The notes under the pieces are model-generated. The model was not told the origin of the DNA, ran no database searches, and was given only the letters and a program-made list of their open reading frames with translations. Both the position numbers and the translations under genes were made by a program. A stretch of 64,000 nucleotides of DNA, taken from contig CM067373.1 in assembly GCA_034401795.1 (NCBI GenBank), positions 44,132,914-44,196,913 on the forward strand, written 5' to 3'. Each line of letters starts with the position of its first letter. Within the stretch, counting starts at the first letter, position 1. Source of the DNA: Chaetoderma sp. LZ-2023a. Lineage: Eukaryota > Mollusca > Caudofoveata > Chaetodermatida > Chaetodermatidae. Shown here piece by piece: positions 50,701 through 62,700 of this stretch.

Positions 50701-53700
50701 CGAGTACCCGGATAAGATTAAACAGTTAACGAGTACTGGAGCGACTCCAACAATGGCTACCATTTTAGAATAATGTGCCAATTTAAGAAATTTTCAATCA
50801 GTCATTACGGCACGAACGTATAAATTCTAGATTGATACAACCTGCCCCTGTGATAACTTTCCTTTTCCTTCCATGATGCCAGCAACGAATAGATGAGAGC
50901 ACACGTAAATTCGAAAATTTGAGTAAATTTTAGACTAGAAAAACATGCGATTCCAAGTCAGCAAAATAAGCGAATCTGACTGTGATTGGGAATTGACTCG
51001 GTACCTGCGGCTAGGGTGATTCCCGGACACAGTATGGGCAGGACCAGGAAAGTGCGGAGTTTTTAATTGTTTATTTTGAGCTAGACTAGATAATATGCAT
51101 TATCATAATAGTACATCTGGTAAGTATTATTCGAAGTAGAAACAGCATTCAGTAACTTGTTACAGATATATTTGTTTTTATTTGCACCATAGGAAATATA
51201 GAACTAATATTGTACTATGCTATGCTTACTATGAGCTCACCTTGAAAGCCAGCAAAAGAATAACTAGCATTAGCATTACGAGAATGTTTTTTATACAAAC
51301 AATTGCTCACCGGCGAAGACAATCGAGTCTGAAATAATCGCACCCGCAAATATCTATCTAAAATGGCGGCTACAGTCCAAGTTAGTTAGTGTTCATAAAG
51401 TAACAAATAGTCCTAAATTTAGCCAGGATATGTATCTTTTAAGAATAGATGACAACATTAAAAACACCTCAATGAACCCGAGTTATGGCCCTTGTTTAAT
51501 GGCGTGGTCACTTCATATTCATAGCTCGAATAGATGTTATCTAAAGGAAAATATCAATAAATGACGAAAAGTGCAACAAACGTGTTTTCCCCATAGGCTT
51601 CAATACTTTGAAAATATAGCAAGGGACATAACTCTGCTATTTATGAGTGGCCACTTCATATTCCAAGCCCAAATAGATATTGCCTCTAAGGGAACATATC
51701 TGTTGAAGTGGGTTTTAATCCATCGATAAACGACGAAACATGGCTCAAATGTATTTTTCCCATAGGCTTCAATACTTAAAAACGCATTAATGAATCACAG
51801 TTATGGCCCTTGTTTAAGGATGTGGTCACTTCATCCTTATAGCCCAAATAGATAAAGGACCATGTCTGCCAAATTTGGTTTTAATCAACTGATAAATGAC
51901 GAAACGTGACAGAAACATATTTTCTTCATAAGCTTCAATACTTTGAAAATATAGCATGGGCCATAACTCTGCTATTTTGTGGCTGGGGCCATTTTATCTT
52001 CATAGCCTCGATAGATATTGCCTAAAGGAACATATTTGCCCAATTTGGTTTTAATCCTTTGATAAATGGCGAAATGTGCCACAAACATATTTTCGCCATA
52101 GGCTTCAATATTTAGAAAATATAGCAAGGGCCATAACTCTGCTATTTGTGGGTGTGGCCCCTTCATCTTCACAGGCATAGTCCAAATAGATATTGCCAAA
52201 AGGAATATATTTGCCAAATTTTGTTTTAATCTATCAAGAAGTGGCGAAACGTACCACAATTGTTGACAGACAAATTGCAATTGTATTAGGTGAGCTAAAA
52301 ACCTATATAAAACCAATTTTGGCTTCAAAATTCATTAAATAAAAATATCCAATATGGCCCCCAAACACGCTAAATTTTGATTGGTCCATGGTGGCCATTT
52401 TTTTACTTGAACTCCCTTGAACAAACTTTAATGGCCCGTAGGCCGTAATCATCCTTGCCAAATTTTGGCCCGATCCGTTTAGCGGTTCTGGAGTTGTTTT
52501 CACGAAAACTAGGTCATCCAAGATGGTCAACAAACTATTTGGCCAATCAAGTTCCCCTGAACAAACTTGGTTCGGTTCTTCCCCTAGATCATATTTCATG
52601 AGTTTTGAATTGATGCCCCAAACGGTTTCAGAGATTTTTAAAGATATCTCTAAAAGTTGGCCAAAATACAAGATGGCCACCAGCCAAATTAGCGATCGGC
52701 TTTGTTTGAACAAACTTGAATCTCTATGCCCTAAGGATGCTTCCTGCTAAATATAATTGAAATCAGCCCGGCGGTTCTTGAAAAGAAGATATTTTTAATT
52801 TCCCATTGCTTTAGTATAGGAGCTTTTGGCGGGAAAATGATCCAAGATGGTCGACAAACCGTTTATCCGACAGTTTTGAAAATGGTAAATTGGAAATCAT
52901 AATTTCCAACATATTTAAAACAAATTTCAGTCTCAAAATCCATCACATTAAAAAACCCAATATGGCCACCGAACACACATTTTGATTGGGCCACATTTTT
53001 TGCCGGATCAACTTCCTTTCAACAAACTTAACTGGCTATTAACCCCTAATCATCTCTCCCAAATTCCGGCCTGATCCATTCAGCGGTGCTGGAGAAGTTG
53101 TTTTCGCGAAAACTAGGTCATCCAAGACGGCCGCTGAGCCATTTGGTCAATCAACTACTCTTGAACAAACTTGGCTTATCTCTTGCCCTAGATGATGTTT
53201 CATGAGTTTTGAATTGATTACCCTAGTGGTTTCAGAGATTTTTAAAGACATTTCCTAAAATTGGCCAATATCCTAAATGGCCGCCGGCCATTATCGGCTT
53301 TGTTTGAACAAACTTGTATCCCTATGCCCTAAGGATGCTTCCTGCCAAATATAATTGAACTCAGTAGTTCTTGAGAAGTCGCTTAAAGAAAAGGTTGACT
53401 GACAGATGACGGATGGATGGATGGTTGCCACGGCATAAGTTCACTTGGCCATTCTGGCCAGGTGAGCTAAACATCAGGGTAAACATGTTAACTCACTTTG
53501 TGAATTCCACAAGAAAATCTGATACCGCCTCTCGTTGCCCCTTAGTGAGTGAGCGGCACTTAGAGAGACGGTACGCGGTAGCTAGGGTAGAGTCCAGTAG
53601 CACAGTGGCATGGTCAGCGTCATTAAAGAACTGTGCATGGTCGCTCAGCAGTGGAAGCACAGGGTTGCATAGATAACGATTTAAGGCCAAGGCCATGTCA

Positions 53701-56700
53701 CTTTCCGATGAAGTAGCCTAATACAAGAGAAACATGAAATAAAGCATGCTCAATTAAATTTGCACAAGATATGAGATGCCAGTTGATTTCTGTGCAATTT
53801 ACCCAACATGCAATAAATGCGCTGACTTCATATTCATTGACACTACTGGATGCCATATTCATTGAGTCTATTCGTTATACTGGGAGGGATTTCTCTACGA
53901 AAAAGTCCTCATCTGCACATGCAGATTTTTTACAATTTGTCAGCCAGCTCTAGAGGTGTGAGCACGTAGTGATGTATTAATTACGCTCAGTATGCTCGAT
54001 AGCTATGATGAACACGGCGTCAGAGCATTGCCTGCTTGGTAAATTGTGCAGAAATCAACAGGAATGTCAAATCTGATACAAATGTTTCTCTCCTTAATGA
54101 GACACAAGAACTTTAAGTCAGTTAGATAGTAATCATATCTCCGAATGACAAATGCTAGTGAATGATATATTCTATGTAAATTTGCATAAGAAACAGTTTC
54201 TGTGTCTTGAGAGTTGTAGGTCTGTGGCAGTGATGGGATGTTACTCTCACCATGTCTAGCGTTATATACCTTTTCAGAGGTCACGGGGGATCTATTTGTT
54301 CTATCTCTTACCGTATCTAATGTTGTTGCTCCTCGGAGATCAGGTAAGAAGCAGTTTTCTAGTAATCTGAAAAATGTAGCTTGGTCTGGAATTCCATAGA
54401 CCCGTTCCAGGAAGAGTACAATAGCAGCTTTATGAGCAGGAAGAAGACCAGGCGGCAGTCCCCCTCCATCAGGCACACCATCTGTAAAGATTAACAAAGC
54501 ATATCCACATGACGGGGTGCCATAAATTGCAATTAACCTGGATAAGACACTAGGACTTGGAATTAACCTAGATAAGACACTAAGACATGGAATTAACCTG
54601 GATAAGACACTAGGACTTGGAATTAACTTTGATAGGATACTAGGACTTGGAATTAACCTAGATAAGACACTAGGACTTAGAATTAGCCTGGATAAGATAC
54701 TAGGACATGGAATTAGCCTGGATAAGATACTAGGACATGGAATTAGCCTGGATAAGACACTAGGACTTAGAATTAACCTGAATAAGACACTAGGACATGG
54801 AATTAACCTGGATAGGATACTAGGACATGGAATTAACCTGAATAAGACACTAGGACATGGAATTAACCTGGATAAGACACTAGGACATGGAATTAACCTG
54901 AATAAGACACTAGGACATGGAATTAACCTGGATAAGATACTAGGACATGGAATTAACCTGGATAAGACACTAGGACTTAGAATTAACCTGGATAAGACAC
55001 TAGGACATGGAATTAACCTGGATAGGATACTAGGACAGGGAATTAACCTGGATAAGACACTAGGACTTAGAATTAACCTGGATAAGATACTAGGACATGG
55101 AATTAACCTGGATAAGATACTAGGACATGGAATTAGCCTGGATAAGATACTAGGACATGGAATTAGCCTGGATAAGACACTAGGACTTAGAATTAACCTG
55201 AATAAGACACTAGGACATGGAATTAACCTGGATAGGATACTAGGACATGGAATTAACCTGGATAAGACACTAGGACATGGAATTAGCCTGGATAAGACAC
55301 TAGGACTTAGAATTAACCTGGATAAGACACTAGGACTTGGAATTAACCTGGAATAGGCACAAGGACATGGAATTAACTTTGCTAAGACATTAGGACTTGG
55401 AATTAACCTGGATAAGACACTAGGACTTGGAATTAACTTTGATAGGACACTAGAACATGGAATTAACCTGGATAAGACACTAGGACTTAGAATTAACCTG
55501 AATAAGACACTAGGACTTGGAATTAACCTGGATAAGACACTAGGACTTAGAATTAACCTGGATAAGATACTTAGGACATGGAATTAACCTGGATAAGATA
55601 CTAGGACATGGAATTAACCTGGATAGGATACTAGGACATGGAATTAGCCTGGATAAGACACTAGGATTTAGAATTAACCTGAATAAGACACTAGGACATG
55701 GAATTAACCTGGATAGGATACTAGGACATGGAATTAACCTGGATAGGATACTAGGACATGGAATTAGCCTGGATAAGACACTAGGACTTAGAATTAACCT
55801 GGATAAGACACTAGGACTTGGAATTAACCTGGAATAGGCACAAGGACATGGAATTAACTTTGCTAAGACATTAGGACTTGGAATTAACCTGGATAAGACA
55901 CTCGGACTTAGAATTAACCTGAATAAGACACTAGGACATGGAATTAACCTGAATAAGACACTAGGACATGGAATTAACCTGGATAGGATACTAGGACATG
56001 GAATTAACCTGGATAGGATACTAGGACATGGAATTAGCCTGGATAAGACACTAGGACTTAGAATTAACCTGGATAAGACACTAGGACATGGAATTAACCT
56101 GGATAAGACACTAGGATTTGGAATTAACCTGAATAAGACACTAGGACTTGGAATTAACCTGAATAAGACACTAGGACTTGGAATTAACCTAGATAAGACA
56201 CTAGGACATGGAATTAACCTGAATAAGACACTAGGACATGGAATTAACCTGGATAAGACACTAGGACTTGGAATTAACCTGGATAAGACACTAGGACATG
56301 GAATTAACCTGAATAAGACACTAGGACTTGGAATTAACCTGGATAAGACACTAGGACATGAAATTAACCTGGATAGGATACTAGGACAGGGAATTAACCT
56401 GGATAAGACATTAGGACTTAGAATTAACCTGGATAAGATACTAGGACATGGAATTAACCTGGATAAGATACTAGGACATGGAATTAGCCTGGATAAGATA
56501 CTAGGACATGGAATTAGCCTGGATAAGACACTAGGACTTAGAATTAACCTGAATAAGACACTAGGACATGGAATTAACCTGGATTGGATACTAGGACATG
56601 GAATTAACCTGGATAAGACACTAGGACTTAGAATTAACCTGAATAAGACACTAGGACATGGAATTAACCTGGATAGGATACTAGGACATGGAATTAACCT

Positions 56701-59700
56701 GGATAAGACACTAGGACATGGAATTAGCCTGGATAAGACACTAGGACTTAGAATTAACCTGGATAAGACACTAGGACTTGGAATTAACCTGGAATAGGCA
56801 CAAGGACATGGAATTAACTTTGCTAAGACATTAGGACTTGGAATTAACCTGGATAAGACACTAGGACTTGGAATTAACTTTGATAGGACACTAGAACATG
56901 GAATTAACCTGGATAAGACACTAGGACTTAGAATTAACCTGAATAAGACACTAGGACTTGGAATTAACCTGGATAAGACACTAGGACTTAGAATTAACCT
57001 GGATAAGATACTTAGGACATGGAATTAACCTGGATAAGATACTAGGACATGGAATTAACCTGGATAGGATACTAGGACATGGAATTAGCCTGGATAAGAC
57101 ACTAGGATTTAGAATTAACCTGAATAAGACACTAGGACATGGAATTAACCTGGATAGGATACTAGGACATGGAATTAACCTGGATAGGATACTAGGACAT
57201 GGAATTAGCCTGGATAAGACACTAGGACTTAGAATTAACCTGGATAAGACACTAGGACTTGGAATTAACCTGGAATAGGCACAAGGACATGGAATTAACT
57301 TTGCTAAGACATTAGGACTTGGAATTAACCTGGATAAGACACTCGGACTTAGAATTAACCTGAATAAGACACTAGGACATGGAATTAACCTGAATAAGAC
57401 ACTAGGACATGGAATTAACCTGGATAGGATACTAGGACATGGAATTAACCTGGATAGGATACTAGGACATGGAATTAGCCTGGATAAGACACTAGGACTT
57501 AGAATTAACCTGGATAAGACACTAGGACATGGAATTAACCTGGATAAGACACTAGGATTTGGAATTAACCTGAATAAGACACTAGGACTTGGAATTAACC
57601 TGAATAAGACACTAGGACTTGGAATTAACCTAGATAAGACACTAGGACATGGAATTAACCTGAATAAGACACTAGGACATGGAATTAACCTGGATAAGAC
57701 ACTAGGACTTGGAATTAACCTGGATAAGACACTAGGACATGGAATTAACCTGAATAAGACACTAGGACTTGGAATTAACCTGGATAAGACACTAGGACAT
57801 GAAATTAACCTGGATAGGATACTAGGACAGGGAATTAACCTGGATAAGACATTAGGACTTAGAATTAACCTGGATAAGATACTAGGACATGGAATTAACC
57901 TGGATAAGATACTAGGACATGGAATTAGCCTGGATAAGATACTAGGACATGGAATTAGCCTGGATAAGACACTAGGACTTAGAATTAACCTGAATAAGAC
58001 ACTAGGACATGGAATTAACCTGGATTGGATACTAGGACATGGAATTAACCTGGATAAGACACTAGGACATGGAATTAGCCTGGATAAGACACTAGGACTT
58101 AGAATTAACCTGGATAAGACACTAGGACTTGGAATTAACCTGGAATAGGCACAAGGACATGGAATTAACTTTGCTAAGACATTAGGACTTGGAATTAACC
58201 TGGATAAGACACTAGGACTTGGAATTAACTTTGATAGGATACTAGAACATGGAATTAACCTGGATAAGACACTAGGACTTAGAATTAACCTGAATAAGAC
58301 ACTAGGACTTGGAATTAACCTGGATAAGACACTAGGACTTAGAATTAACCTGGATAAGATACTAGGACATGGAATTAACCTGGATAAGATACTAGGACAT
58401 GGAATTAACCTGGATAGGATACTAGGACATGGAATTAACCTGGATAAGACACTAGGACATGGAATTAACCTGGAATAGGCACAAGGACATGGAATTAACT
58501 TTGCTAAGACATTAGGACTTGGAATTAACCTGGATAAGACACTAGGACTTGGAATTAACTTTGATAGGATACTAGGACATGGAATTAACCTGGATAAGAC
58601 ACTAGGACTTAGAATTAACCTGAATAAGACACTAGGACTTGGAATTAACCTGAATAAGACACTAGGACTTGGAATTAACTTTGATAGGATACTAGGACAT
58701 GGAATTAACCTGGATAAGACACTAGGACTTAGAATTAACCTGAATAAGACACTAGGACTTAGAATTAACCTGAATAAGACACTAGGACTTGGAATTAACC
58801 TGAATAAGACACTAGGACTTAGAATTAACCTGAATAAGACACTAGGACATGGAATTAACCTGGATAGGATACTAGGACATGGAATTAACCTGGATAGGAT
58901 ACTAGGACATGGAATTAACCTGGATAAGACACTAGGACATGGAATTAACCTGGATAAGACACTAAGACATGGAATTAACCTGGATAAGATACTAGGACAT
59001 GGAATTAACCTGAATAAGACACTAGGACTTGGAATTAACCTGGATAAGACACTAGGACATGGAATTAACCTTGAATAGGCACAAGGACATGGAATTAACC
59101 TACATAAGACACTAGGACTTGGAATTAACTTTGATAGGATACTAGGACAGGGAATTAACCTAAATAAGACACTAGGACATGGAATTAACCTGGATAAGAC
59201 ACTAGGACATGGTATTAGCCTGGATAAGATACTAGGACTTAGAATTAACCTGAATAAGACACTAGGACATGGAATTAACCTGGATAAGATACTAGGACAT
59301 GGAATTAACCTGGATAAGACACTAGGACTTGGAATTAACCTGGATGGGATACTAGGACATGGAATTAACCTGGATAAGACACTAGGACTTGGAATTAACC
59401 TGAATAAGACACTAGGACTTAGAATTAACCTGAATAAGACACTAGGACTTGGAATTAACCTGGATAAGACACTAGGACTTAGAATTAACCTGGATAAGAT
59501 ACTTAGGACATGGAATTAACCTGGATAAGATACTAGGACATGGAATTAACCTGGATAGGATACTAGGACATGGAATTAGCCTGGATAAGACACTAGGATT
59601 TAGAATTAACCTGAATAAGACACTAGGACATGGAATTAACCTGGATAGGATACTAGGACATGGAATTAACCTGGATAGGATACTAGGACATGGAATTAGC

Positions 59701-62700
59701 CTGGATAAGACACTAGGACTTAGAATTAACCTGGATAAGACACTAGGACTTGGAATTAACCTGGAATAGGCACAAGGACATGGAATTAACTTTGCTAAGA
59801 CATTAGGACTTGGAATTAACCTGGATAAGACACTCGGACTTAGAATTAACCTGAATAAGACACTAGGACATGGAATTAACCTGAATAAGACACTAGGACA
59901 TGGAATTAACCTGGATAGGATACTAGGACATGGAATTAACCTGGATAGGATACTAGGACATGGAATTAGCCTGGATAAGACACTAGGACTTAGAATTAAC
60001 CTGGATAAGACACTAGGACATGGAATTAACCTGGATAAGACACTAGGATTTGGAATTAACCTGAATAAGACACTAGGATTTGGAATTAACCTGAATAAGA
60101 CACTAGGACTTGGAATTAACCTGAATAAGACACTAGGACTTGGAATTAACCTAGATAAGACACTAGGACATGGAATTAACCTGAATAAGACACTAGGACA
60201 TGGAATTAACCTGGATAAGACACTAGGACTTGGAATTAACCTGGATAAGACACTAGGACATGGAATTAACCTGAATAAGACACTAGGACTTGGAATTAAC
60301 CTGGATAAGACACTAGGACATGAAATTAACCTGGATAGGATACTAGGACAGGGAATTAACCTGGATAAGACATTAGGACTTAGAATTAACCTGGATAAGA
60401 TACTAGGACATGGAATTAACCTGGATAAGATACTAGGACATGGAATTAGCCTGGATAAGATACTAGGACATGGAATTAGCCTGGATAAGACACTAGGACT
60501 TAGAATTAACCTGAATAAGACACTAGGACATGGAATTAACCTGGATTGGATACTAGGACATGGAATTAACCTGGATAAGACACTAGGACATGGAATTAGC
60601 CTGGATAAGACACTAGGACTTAGAATTAACCTGGATAAGACACTAGGACTTGGAATTAACCTGGAATAGGCACAAGGACATGGAATTAACTTTGCTAAGA
60701 CATTAGGACTTGGAATTAACCTGGATAAGACACTAGGACTTGGAATTAACTTTGATAGGATACTAGAACATGGAATTAACCTGGATAAGACACTAGGACT
60801 TAGAATTAACCTGAATAAGACACTAGGACTTGGAATTAACCTGGATAAGACACTAGGACTTAGAATTAACCTGGATAAGATACTAGGACATGGAATTAAC
60901 CTGGATAAGATACTAGGACATGGAATTAACCTGGATAGGATACTAGGACATGGAATTAACCTGGATAAGACACTAGGACATGGAATTAACCTGGAATAGG
61001 CACAAGGACATGGAATTAACTTTGCTAAGACATTAGGACTTGGAATTAACCTGGATAAGACACTAGGACTTGGAATTAACTTTGATAGGATACTAGGACA
61101 TGGAATTAACCTGGATAAGACACTAGGACTTAGAATTAACCTGAATAAGACACTAGGACTTGGAATTAACCTGAATAAGACACTAGGACTTAGAATTAAC
61201 CTGGATAAGACACTAGGACTTGGAATTAACCTGGAATAGGCACAAGGACATGGAATTAACTTTGCTAAGACATTAGGACTTGGAATTAACCTGGATAAGA
61301 CACTAGGACTTGGAATTAACCTGAATAAGACACTAGGACTTAGAATTAACCTGAATAAGATACTAGGACTTGGAATTAACCTGAATAAGACACTAGGACT
61401 TAGAATTAACCTGAATAAGATACTAGGACATGGAATTAACCTGGATAGGATACTAGGACATGGAATTAACCTGGATAGGATACTAGGACATGGAATTAGC
61501 CTGGATAAGACACTAGGACTTAGAATTAACCTGAATAAGACACTAGGACTTGGAATTAACCTGAATAAGACACTAGGACTTAGAATTAACCTGAATAAGA
61601 TACTAGGACATGGAATTAACCTGGATAGGATACTAGGACATGGAATTAACCTGGATAGGATACTAGGACATGGAATTAGCCTGGATAAGACACTAGGACT
61701 TAGAATTAACCTGGATAAGACACTAGGACATGGAATTAACCTGGATAAGACACTAGGATTTGGAATTAACCTGAATAAGACACTAGGACTTGGAATTAAC
61801 CTGAATAAGACACTAGGACTTGGAATTAACCTGAATAAGACACTAGGACTTGGAATTAACCTTGATAAGACACTAGGACTTGGAATTAACCTGGATAAGA
61901 CACTAGGACATGGAATTAACCTGGATAGGATACTAGGGCATGGAATTAGCCTGGATAAGACACCAAGACTTAGAATTAACCTGGATAAGACACTAGGACT
62001 TGATATTAACCTGGAATAGGCACAAGGACATGGAAATAACTTTGCTAAGACATTAGGACTTGGAATTAACCTGGATAAGACACTAGGACTTGGAATTAAC
62101 TTTGATAGGATACTAGGACATGGAATTAACCTGGATAAGACACTAGGACTTAGAATTAACCTGAATAAGACACTAGGACTTGGAATTAACCTGAATAAGA
62201 CACTAGGACTTGGAATTAACCTGAATAAGACACTAGGACTTAGAATTAACCTGAATAAGACACTAGGACATGGAATTAACCTGGATAGGATACTAGGACA
62301 TGGAATTAACCTGGATAGGATACTAGGACATGGAATTAACCTGGATAAGACACTAGGACATGGAATTAACCTGGATAAGACACTAAGACATGGAATTAAC
62401 CTGGATAAGATACTAGGACATGGAATTAACCTGAATAAGACACTAGGACTTGGAATTAACCTGGATAAGACACTAGGACATGGAATTAACCTTGAATAGG
62501 CACAAGGACATGGAATTAACCTACATAAGACACTAGGACTTGGAATTAACTTTGATAGGATACTAGGACAGGGAATTAACCTAAATAAGACACTAGGACA
62601 TGGAATTAACCTGGATAAGATACTAGGACATGGTATTAGCCTGGATAAGATACTAGGACTTAGAATTAACCTGAATAAGACACTAGGACATGGAATTAAC

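Larger units (their letters stand above)
44626..51141 (-). mobile_element. DIRS-type tyrosine-recombinase retrotransposon (copy B)
   Basis: Inverted terminal repeats of about 160 bp lie at 44660-44820 and 50972-51127 (tcctggtcctgcccatactg, tgtccgggaatcacc, taccgagtcaattcc). The internal complementary region at 44892-44990 equals the complement of the left outer end (44628-44684) fused to that of the right outer end (51101-51141). Gene order on the minus strand is gag-like, RT/RNase H, recombinase, as in copy A, but the sequence is diverged and the ITRs are different, so it is a separate family. The RT active-site region is deleted and the recombinase is broken, so this copy cannot move by itself. 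Flanks join inside a palindromic MITE (ggcagca / cagcattcag). Confidence 0.93.
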
